Assembly: GCA_028284725.1 (NCBI GenBank)
Contig: JANQRD010000071.1
Span: 1-33,301 of the forward strand
Direction of reading: 5' to 3'
DNA: 33,301 nucleotides
Source: Allomuricauda sp.
GTDB taxonomy: Bacteria > Bacteroidota > Bacteroidia > Flavobacteriales > Flavobacteriaceae
This document shows, one piece after another, positions 7,814 through 16,418 of the stretch. The notes under the pieces were generated by a model. That model saw only the letters and a program-made list of their open reading frames with translations, made no database searches and was not told the DNA's origin. The translations under genes were made by a program, and so were the position numbers. The stretch's first letter is position 1. The number at the start of each line of letters is the position of its first letter.

Positions 7814-7831
7814 TGTTCGTTATTCCGAACA
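7814..7831. promoter_or_regulatory. Palindromic operator between the symE-like and XRE genes
   Basis: TGTTCG-TTATTC-CGAACA is a perfect 6-bp inverted repeat lying wholly in the 38-base gap between two divergent starts. That is where an XRE repressor would bind to control both genes. It has the core TTC-N8-GAA, shared with a second copy 40 bases downstream. Confidence 0.6.
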
Positions 7832-7837
7832 CAATAT

Positions 7838-8086
7838 ATGAAGAAATTCTGGATATTCGGTATAGTGAACACGAAAAGCGATAAATATTTGGTTGATTTA
7901 GGATCTCGAATCAAAAAACTCAGAGAGAAAAAGGGTCTTGACCAAAAATCATTCGCTTTCGATTGTGGTGTAGGCCGCACCCAACTTTATATGATTGAAA
8001 ACGGAAAGACCAATCCACGCCTTTCTACATTATTGAAAATTTCAGATGGTTTAGGGGTTACGATTTCGGAACTTTTGAGTTTCTGA
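7838..8086 (+). CDS. XRE-family helix-turn-helix regulator (82 aa)
   Basis: The core LGSRIKKLREKKGLDQKSFA-FDCGVGRTQLYMIENG-KTNPRLSTLLKISDGLGVTISELL is a complete five-helix XRE/Cro DNA-binding domain with nothing added. The ATG at 7838 gives 82 residues, but the first nine (MKKFWIFGI) are unlike the family and overlap an operator-like repeat. A GTG at 7865 would give 73 residues starting NTKSDKY and is equally possible. It is divergent from the SymE-like gene and is the natural candidate for its regulator, possibly an antitoxin or transcriptional controller. A stretch of 73 bases without a gene follows. Confidence 0.9.
   Translation: MKKFWIFGIVNTKSDKYLVDLGSRIKKLREKKGLDQKSFAFDCGVGRTQLYMIENGKTNPRLSTLLKISDGLGVTISELLSF
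7855..7870. promoter_or_regulatory. Second operator-like half-palindrome (TTC-N8-GAA)
   Basis: ATTCGGTATAGTGAAC repeats the TTC-N8-GAA layout of the site at 7814-7831, 40 bases away (about four helical turns). The GAACAC end is common to both. It falls inside the first ten codons of the annotated XRE frame. This favours a later start for that gene (GTG at 7865 or beyond) or autoregulation within the coding start. Confidence 0.4.
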
Positions 8087-8159
8087 TTAAATTACACCCA
8101 ACGGTTTCGGCTATGTGCAGCCAAAATGCAATTACTTATTACCATTGTTGTAGCACATT
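8087..8159. repeat. Intergenic hairpin-bearing segment, possible attC-like or dispersed repeat
   Basis: The segment has ACCCAAC-GG near its left end, a small stem GGCT-atgtgc-AGCC, and TTGTTGTAGC near its right end. The left end fits the RYYYAAC form of an integron attC R'' box, but the right end is not a proper GTTRRRY partner. It may be a dispersed Flavobacteriaceae intergenic repeat. Nothing coding is visible. Confidence 0.2.
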
Positions 8160-8771
8160 TTATTTGAATTTTGAGTTTTTCCAAACCTTCATCATTTCAT
8201 TTTTCTCCTTCTCATTTTGATAGTTCAAGTTAACACCAAAATCAAAACCATTTAGATGTCTACCATACATGTCTTGGTAGAGTAAAATGTCTCCTTCAGG
8301 TCCATAAACTGTGATGTGAAATACCTCAAATTCGAGTTGGTCCACTTTTTCAACCGACGAGGAAGTATCAATTTTTATTCCACGATCCGTGAAAGTTTCA
8401 TGCAGTATTTCTTTGACCGCTTTGTGGTTTTCTTTCCAATCCCCCTCGTATTCCAATTCGAAAGGTTCTGAAGTGGATTGAAACATATTAAATCTGCCTT
8501 TTTGAAACGTAAGAAGATATTTTAGCCCACTCATATCATAATCAATTCCAGCGGTTTCATTAATAGCATTTGACCCTCTTCCCGACATGCTCACCAACGA
8601 ATCTCTAAGTGTAACTTCCCATCCCTTTGGAATTTCCATTGTCCAACCTATTTCTGGACTATGGTACATCCCATTTTCGATTTTCCCTTCGTCAATTTGT
8701 TTATTCGGGTCACTTTTACAGGAAAGTAAAATGAACAAAAAGAAAACAAATATGATTTTTATTTTCGTCAT
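8160..8771 (-). CDS. Hypothetical lipoprotein with a PsbP/DUF-like beta domain
   Basis: I do not recognise this 203-residue protein. It starts MTKIKIIFVFFLFILLSCKS, a textbook lipoprotein leader (LLSC), with KSDPNK after the cysteine. Bacteroidota may export such proteins to the surface if the following residues allow. The body begins MYHSPEIGWTMEIPKGWEV, a pattern found in many periplasmic PsbP-like or lipoprotein domains that open with a short beta-hairpin. It ends in a charged helix (NEKEKNEMMKVWKNSKFK). It stands alone, convergent with the XRE gene and without operon partners, in a region that looks accessory. Confidence 0.75.
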   Translation of the reverse strand: MTKIKIIFVFFLFILLSCKSDPNKQIDEGKIENGMYHSPEIGWTMEIPKGWEVTLRDSLVSMSGRGSNAINETAGIDYDMSGLKYLLTFQKGRFNMFQSTSEPFELEYEGDWKENHKAVKEILHETFTDRGIKIDTSSSVEKVDQLEFEVFHITVYGPEGDILLYQDMYGRHLNGFDFGVNLNYQNEKEKNEMMKVWKNSKFK

Positions 8772-9001
8772 CTAATTTAAATGTGTTACAACTTGTTATA
8801 TCAAAACTAAAATAAGCATTTATCAGCCTTGGTTTTCGGGATAAGTAAACATATTGGTTGCTTTTATCCGATTTGTTCAACTTCAAACACCTTTGCTGAC
8901 CTATAGTGCAGAGCCATCCTGAAATGCAAGCTTTTTGTTTCTTTACGTATAATGAGGTAGGAGTCATTCGGTTTGGCCTCATAGTTATGTATAGAATCAC
9001 G

Positions 9002-10192
9002 TTAGAAACCGGTCAGCGGGGTTGTGTCATTGATCAAGATGATTACATCAAACTTAAAAATGAATTTCTTTACCGCTGCACTAAAATCTTTGGAAAAAGG
9101 CCTAAGTTCCTGGGTTTTGATGATTACATATTTATCGGATGTACTGCTTGCAAGCTCTATAAACTCGCTAGGAAGATAACGACTGTTGTCCACTGGCTTT
9201 ACCGAGCTGGTGGGGTCGAATGGATTGGCTTTGAATTCTTTTCCCGAAACACCCATGGCAAGAATATGTAGGGACTCCATACCATTCGTAAGGGCTAGTT
9301 CGGAACACATATTGCTGATATCATAAATATTTGTCATGGTAAGCCCTCGGGCCGCATGGTTGTATCCCAACTTGAAAACAACTTTTGGAGTACCACTTTT
9401 CTTTTCCGCTTCCCGGTAATACCGAAGAAAGTTGGACTTCATTAAACGCCCGCGTATTTCGTTATTCCAGTAATGTTTTCCTTCAAAAAAGTACCCATAG
9501 ATTTCTTTTGTTTTCATGAGCTGACCCAGTATTTCTTTTTCTTGCTTCGTTTCTGCCAAAGCCATCAGTTGAGCATGAATCTCTTCATTGTACTGAAAAA
9601 TATATGGAGCCATGGGGTTCTTTGTTTCCAAGGCTGTTTTGAATGCATTTTGGGCAGCATCCCGTAAGGGAATAAGAGCTTTTTTAAAAGCTTTGTTCTT
9701 GGTAATGGAAATTAAATGCTCGAAGTTCAAACGGAACTGACCGATAAAAGTCTGATCGATACCCCACAATGTGCCTCCATTGGAGAATACGTCCATGAAC
9801 ATTTTATAGTCTTCGGTATTGTTATAAAAGGGAATGGAAAAGGGATTGGCATTTTCAAAAATTTTAGCGGATTCAATGGGGTCATCTGCATTCAGAAATC
9901 CAAGAATTTTTTGTGCGGCCACATCATCGGTTTCAATACAAAGTGTTTTATAACCGTACGGGTTGGCCCATTGGTACAGCAGATTGGTTATTTTACCAAC
10001 TTCGACAATACCGTGGTGTTCTCCAAGAAACACGAATTGACTCTTCTCAATTTTGGGAATTACTAAGTCCTTGAAGTTTCCTTCTTTCAAATTTGAGCTC
10101 GTGAAGCTATAATTTTTAAGCGATGGACCTTCTTGGGCGGTCAGTAAAATAATGTGAACAAAAAGGCAAAGAAAAAGTATTAGATTTCTCAT
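9002..10192 (-). CDS. Secreted erythromycin-esterase-like (Ere/ChaN/TraB superfamily) protein
   Basis: The 396-residue protein has a signal peptide (MRNLILFLCLFVHIILLTAQ) with no lipobox, so it should be periplasmic or secreted. It carries FVFLGEHHGIVEVGKI (residues ~53-68), KTLCIETDD (~82-90), LWGIDQTFIGQFR and, late, LGYNHAARG. These acidic and histidine motifs in this order are those of the erythromycin esterase-like / TIKI-ChaN fold, a metal-independent or metal-assisted hydrolase group. The catalytic His is plausibly H59 or H60 and the acid E58 or E87. Many family members are not macrolide esterases and the substrate here is unknown. It is a single gene. The 230 bases between it and the downstream lipoprotein hold nothing I can support. 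Confidence 0.7.
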   Translation of the reverse strand: MRNLILFLCLFVHIILLTAQEGPSLKNYSFTSSNLKEGNFKDLVIPKIEKSQFVFLGEHHGIVEVGKITNLLYQWANPYGYKTLCIETDDVAAQKILGFLNADDPIESAKIFENANPFSIPFYNNTEDYKMFMDVFSNGGTLWGIDQTFIGQFRLNFEHLISITKNKAFKKALIPLRDAAQNAFKTALETKNPMAPYIFQYNEEIHAQLMALAETKQEKEILGQLMKTKEIYGYFFEGKHYWNNEIRGRLMKSNFLRYYREAEKKSGTPKVVFKLGYNHAARGLTMTNIYDISNMCSELALTNGMESLHILAMGVSGKEFKANPFDPTSSVKPVDNSRYLPSEFIELASSTSDKYVIIKTQELRPFSKDFSAAVKKFIFKFDVIILINDTTPLTGF

Positions 10193-10553
10193 GGGTTCGT
10201 TTTTTGATTTTTAAGCTTAAGCCAAATGGGCATATTAAGCCTAATTTATTGATGTATTCTTCAAATTAGCACATTTTCTGAAATGGAACAGCGGTTATCG
10301 GTTCATTTGTCTGCAAAAGAGGTATCTGGCCGGGAAAGAGGATTCAATATTTGCTAAAATTATGTTAACAACGCGCTATCTGCTCAAATTCAACTTTTTT
10401 CACTTTTAGCAATCTCAAATAACTAATAATCAATATTTTATAATTTTAGAAGTAAATCTTCCCGAAGTATGTTGACGTAAATCCTTATCGGCAAAAACTG
10501 AAAACTAACGTTTTCGGGCTAAATAGTACTCATATTAACTTAACCATAACCGT
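10193..10553. other. 361-base gap between divergent genes, no gene seen
   Basis: The stretch separates the secreted hydrolase (minus) from the AraC regulator (plus). It is A/T-rich toward the right and must hold both promoters. I found no exact TAnnTTTG box, no strong hairpin and no open frame with recognisable similarity. Confidence 0.5.
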
Positions 10554-11003
10554 ATGAGAAAACTTCTTCGACAAATTTTCTCTGGATATGATACCTCTTC
10601 GGTAGAACAAAAAGATACTTTTCAGCGTAAATATGAAAAGTCAGGCTTAACGTTGCATGAAGCAGTGGAAATTAAGGAGAAAATCAAATCGGCTTTTGAG
10701 GATGATAAGATTTACAAGAACAATGCAATTGGTCTTAATGATCTTTCCCAGCATATCGCCAAAGACAGATATAAGGTCTCGCAAGTACTTAATGAATACA
10801 TGGCAAAGAATTTCTATGCCTTACTTAACGAGTACCGTATTGCTGAGGCCAAGGATTTGCTTTTGTCCCAACCCTTTCTTAGTGTGAAGGCTATAATGTA
10901 CGAGGTAGGCTTCAATAGCAAGACAAGTTTTTACGGTGCATTTAAAAAAGAGACTGGCCAAAGTCCAAATGACTTTCGAAATTTGGCCATATACGCTTCG
11001 TAA
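10554..11003 (+). CDS. Short AraC-family DNA-binding regulator (149 aa)
   Basis: The C-terminal ~95 residues form an AraC/XylS double helix-turn-helix: IGLNDLSQHIAKDRYKVSQV (first HTH), FYALLNEYRIAEAKDLLL (linker helix), then SVKAIMYEVGFNSKTSFYGAFKKETGQSPNDFR (second HTH and signature). The first ~50 residues are charged helix with no sensor domain. Bacteroidota often carry this domain at the end of long membrane sensors or as small stand-alone proteins; this one is stand-alone. It lies 520 bases upstream of the SusC-like gene on the same strand, so it is the obvious local candidate to control that operon. Confidence 0.9.
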   Translation: MRKLLRQIFSGYDTSSVEQKDTFQRKYEKSGLTLHEAVEIKEKIKSAFEDDKIYKNNAIGLNDLSQHIAKDRYKVSQVLNEYMAKNFYALLNEYRIAEAKDLLLSQPFLSVKAIMYEVGFNSKTSFYGAFKKETGQSPNDFRNLAIYAS

Positions 11004-11523
11004 TTTATTATCCTCTTTCTCATTTTTTATTGCTTCCCCCTGGTACTAGGGATGATTTAAAAGTTTCTTCACTTTAGAAATTTATCACCATTCGTTTTTC
11101 TTTGATCTAAACTAGATATAAGGTCGTCATATTACGGCTCGAAGGAAAACAACCCAACCTGACAGGTATGGGATAGCTGTTAAATATGTAACATTTATTA
11201 AACCTCTGTTAAATTTTAAGAGACTATTTTGACTTGGTCTCTCAGCCAAAAATATGTTAAAAACAGTTCTTCCCGTTTGGGGTGATTTTTTTGTAGTTCT
11301 CCCCGTTTTAAAAGAACCCTTACTATATCTACTTATAATTCTTTTGCTACTGCAATTGTAAAGGTAAGGCGGTGAGATGCCTTACTACCTAAAATAGAGA
11401 CTTTCCATTAAGTTTTGTTTTCGTACTAGGGAGTATTATTTGAATTAGCTATCAAACACCTTCTCCCGCCTGCCTTTCTCAGTTGCGCTAACTCATTTAA
11501 TTACTAACAAAACTTTTAACTCT
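11004..11523. promoter_or_regulatory. 520-base leader/regulatory region of the SusC operon
   Basis: No gene is visible. The region holds a near-perfect direct repeat of AGTTCTTCCCGTTT (11265-11278) and AGTTCTCCCCGTTT (11295-11308), 30 bases apart. That spacing, close to three helical turns, suits a dimeric AraC-type activator. A 7-bp perfect stem (GTAAGGC 11364-11370 / GCCTTAC 11379-11385) with an 8-base loop follows and could be a transcript-leader structure. The last ~120 bases before the SusC start contain no box I would call a promoter with confidence. Confidence 0.4.
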
Positions 11524-14500
11524 ATGAAAGTAAAGAAGCTAATTGGGACTCTCGTCTTCCTGCTATTATGTATAGCATCTGCTCAGTCTCAAGAAAAAAC
11601 GATTACAGGTACGATCATTGATCAGTCAGGCATACCACTACCTGGGGTCAATATTATAGTTGAAGGGACGAGCAACGGAACCCAATCTGATTTTGATGGG
11701 AATTATACCATCACGGCAAGTGTTGGGCAAACACTGTTGTTTACATATTTAGGTCAAAAGCCGGCACGTCGGGCTATTGGGGCTGCGAATGTGATTGATA
11801 TACAGATGGAGGAAGATGCCCAGGCGCTTGAGGAAGTTGTTGTTACCGCTCAAGGTATCCGAAGGGAGAAGAAGGCCCTGGGATATGCGGTGACTTCACT
11901 AGATTCCGACAAGGTTGAAAACAGGCCTGAAGCGGACATTGCCAGGGTCCTTAGTGGTAAAGCCGCTGGTGTAAATGTTATTGGAACTGGTGGTTTGGCC
12001 GGTAGTGGTACCAATATCAGGATCCGAGGTAACGTTTCCATTACAGGTAATAACCAGCCTCTGTTTGTAGTGAACGGTGTTCCTTTTAACTCAAGTACCA
12101 ATGCCCAGAGTAACGTAACAACAGGTAACGGTTCTGTTTCTGCATCAAGTAGGTTTTTAGACCTTGATCCAAACAACATTGAGGACATCAGTATCCTTAA
12201 GGGTTTGAGTGCAACGGTGCTTTACGGAAACTTGGGTAGAAACGGGGTCATCTTAATCACGACCAAGACCGGAACATCCGATTTGGTGGATAAAGGATTC
12301 GAAATTAACGTGAACCAATCCGTTTTTGTAAATGAAATAGCAAGTCTTCCGGATTATCAAAACATTTACGGCCAGGGTGGTGACAACACCATCAACGTAG
12401 GTTTTGTAGGTAACTGGGGAGGAAGGTTCGATAGTGGCGCCATTGTACGTCACCCTTATAACCAAGCTATTTTCGCCCAGGCGTTTCCAGAGTTTCAAGG
12501 GGTGAACATTCCTTATGAGGCAGTTCCGGATAACGTTGAAAACTTTTTTAGACAAGGTTTGGGCCGGACCACTTCCATCAACGCTTCCAAAAGCACGGAG
12601 AACGTATCCTATAACATTAACTTTGGACATACCGACGAAGATGGGTTTGTTCCTGGAAATAACATCAACAGAACAAACTTTGGTCTTGGAGGATCGATCA
12701 AACTTAGCAACAAGTTTAGAATTAATGGTTCATTTAACTTTGCTACCAGTGACTTTACCACCCCTCCAGTTTCGGCAGCAAACGGTACAGGTAACTTCTC
12801 GGTCTTCTTCAGGACATTGTTCATCCCAAGGAACCTTGACCTGAATAACCTGCCGTTCCAAAGTCCTTTGGATGGATCTAACGTATATTATAGAGCAGAT
12901 CAAGAAAACCCACGCTGGTTGGTGGCAAACTCACAAGAGTCGATTAAAACAGACCGTTTTTACAACTCTGTGAGTACTATCTTTGATTTCAGTGACAAGG
13001 TATCACTTACTTATAGGGTCGGTCTTGATACTTATACAGAAAACCAGCAGTTCTATGTAAACAAAGGTGGTGTGTCCAGCTTGTTGTCACAACAAGGATT
13101 CTTGAAGACCACCGCTTCCGTGAACACGATTTGGGACCATAGTTTGATTTTGAACATCAACGGTGTCCAGTTGACCGATAAGTTGGGCTTAACGGGTACC
13201 GTAGGATTTAACCCAAACTCACAATCATTCGAAACATTTGGTCAGGTAAGTACCGGACAGGTGGTGTTTGACTTTATCGACCATACCAATTTTGCTACCC
13301 AGAGCAACGCTGATCCATTGGGATCAAATCTGGATTTCAAACAAACCGTGAATACCTTAGGTCTTTATGGGTCATTGGGATTGGACTATTCGAACTTCCT
13401 GTATGTGACATTGGCGGCGAGGAACGATTGGTCATCCACTGTTGAAAAGGACAACCGGTCGCTCTTCTACCCAAGTGCATCCATGTCCTTTGTGCCCACG
13501 TCCGCAATTCCGGAACTTCAAGGGAACTTCCTGAACTTCTTGAAATTGAGGTTCGGTTATGGTACTTCGGCCGGTTTCCCTGGTCCATACAACACAAGAC
13601 CTACACTAGCGTTGGGTACAGCGCAGTTCACCACTGGTTCCGGCCAGGTGATCAACGTGAACTCGAGCGGTGGTCTAGGTACCGGACTGGATGTCTTCCC
13701 CAACCCTGACCTGAAGCCCGAGCTCCACAGGGAGTTTGAAGCAGGTGTTGAGGCCAATATGTGGGACAATCGAATCAATCTTGAGGTGAGCGTTTATAAA
13801 CGTGATTCCAAGGACCAGATTCTTGGTAAGATTTTGGATCCATCAACAGGATTCGACAGAACTACCATTAACGCGGGCCAAATCGACACAAAAGGTATCG
13901 AGGTGGACTTAGGGTTGAATATATTAAGGAACAGTGAAGGTTTCCAGTGGAGCTCCAACTTCAACTTCACAGCTGACCAGAACGAAGTGATCGATCTGCC
14001 AGATGGTGACGATGTCTTCATTGCCGGGTTCTCCAACCTGGGGAACTACGCGATAGAGGGTCAGCCATTGGGGGTGCTTAGAGGTAGTTTTGCCGTAAGG
14101 GACGACCAGGGCAACCTGTTGATCAACCCACAAGATGGTAACATTATTGACAGTGATGCACTTGGTCTGGACAATGAGATCATCGGAGATCCAAACCCGG
14201 ACTGGAGGATTGTCAACAGCAACACCTTCTCGTACAAAGGTTTGAGCCTGGCGGCACAGTTGGAGTATACACATGGAGGGGACTTCAATTCTACGACCAT
14301 TGGAAACCTACTACGTAGGGGTGTTACCACGGATACCCAAGATAGAGAGGGAACGTTTATTATTCCTGGTGTATTGGCAGATCCCAATACAGGTCAGGTA
14401 CTTCTTGACGGGAATGGAAATGCAATACCTAATACCATCCAACAAGGAACCAACGAAATTTATTTCTTGAACTTCCTTGATCCAAGTGGACAAACCATCT

Positions 14501-14760
14501 ATGACGGTTCTGTGTGGAGGCTGAGAGAAGTGTCCCTTACCTATGCACTTCCAAAGAAATTCTTAGAAAATACACCGTTCGGATCGCTATCCTTCTCCCT
14601 ATTGGGCCAGAACATATGGTATTGGGCTCCCAATGTACCCTCTGGAACCAATTTTGACCCTGAGGTACTTAGTACCGGGGTAGGTAACGGTCTCGGATTG
14701 GACCTTCAAACTACTCCAACTTCAAGGAAATATGGATTTAGTATTAGAGCATCATTCTAA
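11524..14760 (+). CDS. SusC/RagA-family TonB-linked outer-membrane transporter
   Basis: The 1078-residue protein has a signal peptide (MKVKKLIGTLVFLLLCIASA). A carboxypeptidase-regulatory-like domain follows (ITGTIIDQSGIPLPGVNI, ~residues 26-105), then the TonB box region (LEEVVVTAQG) and a plug domain (RIRGNVSITGNNQPLFVVNGVPF, through ILKGLSATVLYG and ILITTKTG). The rest is a ~22-strand beta barrel ending in KYGFSIRASF, with the C-terminal phenylalanine of outer-membrane proteins. These are the SusC hallmarks. It would import a bulky nutrient together with the SusD-like lid encoded six bases downstream. Length is normal for the family. The substrate (glycan, peptide or other) cannot be assigned, and no glycosidase or peptidase gene is in the operon. 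Confidence 0.95.
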   Translation: MKVKKLIGTLVFLLLCIASAQSQEKTITGTIIDQSGIPLPGVNIIVEGTSNGTQSDFDGNYTITASVGQTLLFTYLGQKPARRAIGAANVIDIQMEEDAQALEEVVVTAQGIRREKKALGYAVTSLDSDKVENRPEADIARVLSGKAAGVNVIGTGGLAGSGTNIRIRGNVSITGNNQPLFVVNGVPFNSSTNAQSNVTTGNGSVSASSRFLDLDPNNIEDISILKGLSATVLYGNLGRNGVILITTKTGTSDLVDKGFEINVNQSVFVNEIASLPDYQNIYGQGGDNTINVGFVGNWGGRFDSGAIVRHPYNQAIFAQAFPEFQGVNIPYEAVPDNVENFFRQGLGRTTSINASKSTENVSYNINFGHTDEDGFVPGNNINRTNFGLGGSIKLSNKFRINGSFNFATSDFTTPPVSAANGTGNFSVFFRTLFIPRNLDLNNLPFQSPLDGSNVYYRADQENPRWLVANSQESIKTDRFYNSVSTIFDFSDKVSLTYRVGLDTYTENQQFYVNKGGVSSLLSQQGFLKTTASVNTIWDHSLILNINGVQLTDKLGLTGTVGFNPNSQSFETFGQVSTGQVVFDFIDHTNFATQSNADPLGSNLDFKQTVNTLGLYGSLGLDYSNFLYVTLAARNDWSSTVEKDNRSLFYPSASMSFVPTSAIPELQGNFLNFLKLRFGYGTSAGFPGPYNTRPTLALGTAQFTTGSGQVINVNSSGGLGTGLDVFPNPDLKPELHREFEAGVEANMWDNRINLEVSVYKRDSKDQILGKILDPSTGFDRTTINAGQIDTKGIEVDLGLNILRNSEGFQWSSNFNFTADQNEVIDLPDGDDVFIAGFSNLGNYAIEGQPLGVLRGSFAVRDDQGNLLINPQDGNIIDSDALGLDNEIIGDPNPDWRIVNSNTFSYKGLSLAAQLEYTHGGDFNSTTIGNLLRRGVTTDTQDREGTFIIPGVLADPNTGQVLLDGNGNAIPNTIQQGTNEIYFLNFLDPSGQTIYDGSVWRLREVSLTYALPKKFLENTPFGSLSFSLLGQNIWYWAPNVPSGTNFDPEVLSTGVGNGLGLDLQTTPTSRKYGFSIRASF

Positions 14761-14765
14761 TTAAC

Positions 14766-16400
14766 ATGGAAAAGAAAAATAGAGTAATGAGAAAATATAA
14801 TAAGTTAAGTATCATTGGCGCCATTGCGCTGATGTTCACCATAAGTTGTGAAACGGTTGATCTAGATCAACTCAACGACCCTAGCGAATTGACCCCTTCC
14901 AGTGCAGATCCTGGATTGCTTCTGAACAACGTACAGTTGCGTTTCGTTAACGCGATTGCCTATAACGAGGACAATGAGGATGGAATCAATGTAAGAGCCT
15001 CAGAATTTGTGAGGATGCAGCATCTTTTTGGAGCCTATGTCGGTCCTTTCTCTTTAAGTTCTGGAAATCTGGATGATTTGTGGACGGATTTATATAGAGA
15101 AACACTTCAGGATATCAATGTCTTGATTCCCCTGGCGGAAGAACGGGAATTGGAAGGCTTTATTGGAGTAGCTAAAATTATCCAGGCCTATACCTATGTC
15201 ACCTTGGTGGATATGTTTGGTGATGTTCCCTTTACCGAGGCCTTACAGGGAAATGACAACCCAAATCCATCACCAGAGGATGGACAAGGCATCTACAATG
15301 CCATGTTCGATGTGATCGACGAGGGAATTGCTGCGATAAACGCTCCCGGCTCCGTTATGCCGAATGACCTGTTCTACGGGGGCAACAAGGCACAATGGGT
15401 GAGAATGGCCAATACGCTCAAATTCAAGATGTATCTACAGATGCGTTTAATCGGAGATTTTTCCAGTGAGATCAACAGTCTGATTAGTTCAGGCATTATC
15501 ACTGATCCAGTTGATGATTTTCAGTTCCAGTACTCCACTGTTGCAAGTACAGTGGGGGAAAGTAGACATCCTTATTATGCGCTTAACTATGATGCAGATG
15601 GTGCCGATGACTATTTGGTAAGCTACTATGTGAACCTTTTGAAGGATGACAAAGGTTTTGAGGATCCAAGACTGCGATACTATTTCTATCGACAAGTTGC
15701 GGAAGTTCCATCGGGTGATGACTTGCCGTGTGAGGATAATACCGTTGTAAACTTCTGTTACTTAGGGGATTTTTATTGGACCAGGGACCATGGGGATGAT
15801 GATGGGGTGCCACCAGATGGATTAAAAAGAAGCACATACGGTCTTTACCCAATTGGCGGAGCATTTGATGCGGACACCTTCACAAATGTGGCTACCAACG
15901 TAGGTGCAGGTGGTGCCGGTATCTTTCCTTTCATGCTGTCCTCCTATGTGAAGTTCCTACAGGCCGAGTCCGCTTTGGTATCGGGTACGACAGGAGATCC
16001 AAGGGCACTTTTGGAGCAGGGGATCCGCGAGTCCATGGACAAGGTGCTCAACTTTGCCCCCGCACAGGTCGATCCCGCCTTTGCTGCGACCAGTACTGAT
16101 GTGGATGATTATGTTACATTTGTTTTGGGACAATACGATGCAGCAGGGGATGATACTGCAAGATTGGATGTTATCATGAAGGAGTACTACATTGCACTTT
16201 GGGGCAATGGTATCGAGGCCTACAATAACTATCGTAGAACAAGTTTACCAAGTGACCTTTCGGATCATGTGGGAACTCCCGGGGCATTTCCAAGGACTTT
16301 CCTTTATCCAGCTACAGTAGTAAACACAAACTCTAATATTAACCAGAAGGAGATTACGGTGCAAACATTTTGGGACACTAACCCTGACGTTTTGGATTAA
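14766..16400 (+). CDS. SusD/RagB-family nutrient-binding outer-membrane lipoprotein
   Basis: The 544-residue protein is a SusD-like lipoprotein with a lipobox ending FTISC (cysteine at residue 28 from this ATG). The blocks GLLLNNVQLRFVNAIAY, QAYTYVTLVDMFGDVPFTEAL and WVRMANTLKFKMYLQMRL belong to the SusD_like_2 (RagB-like) group with its TPR-type helices. SusD forms the lid of the SusC barrel and binds ligand at the cell surface. The start at 14766 lies five bases after the SusC stop. The ATG at 14787 (MRKYNKLSI) would give a cleaner leader and may be the real start. It belongs to the same transcript as susC and the third lipoprotein. Confidence 0.93.
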   Translation: MEKKNRVMRKYNKLSIIGAIALMFTISCETVDLDQLNDPSELTPSSADPGLLLNNVQLRFVNAIAYNEDNEDGINVRASEFVRMQHLFGAYVGPFSLSSGNLDDLWTDLYRETLQDINVLIPLAEERELEGFIGVAKIIQAYTYVTLVDMFGDVPFTEALQGNDNPNPSPEDGQGIYNAMFDVIDEGIAAINAPGSVMPNDLFYGGNKAQWVRMANTLKFKMYLQMRLIGDFSSEINSLISSGIITDPVDDFQFQYSTVASTVGESRHPYYALNYDADGADDYLVSYYVNLLKDDKGFEDPRLRYYFYRQVAEVPSGDDLPCEDNTVVNFCYLGDFYWTRDHGDDDGVPPDGLKRSTYGLYPIGGAFDADTFTNVATNVGAGGAGIFPFMLSSYVKFLQAESALVSGTTGDPRALLEQGIRESMDKVLNFAPAQVDPAFAATSTDVDDYVTFVLGQYDAAGDDTARLDVIMKEYYIALWGNGIEAYNNYRRTSLPSDLSDHVGTPGAFPRTFLYPATVVNTNSNINQKEITVQTFWDTNPDVLD

Positions 16401-16418
16401 TTTATAAAGCAAGAAAAA

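Noticed and set aside
8716..9000. 94-codon frame on the minus strand upstream of the lipoprotein
   Set aside because: The composition is unlike a real protein, it overlaps the true lipoprotein start, and no family resemblance could be argued.
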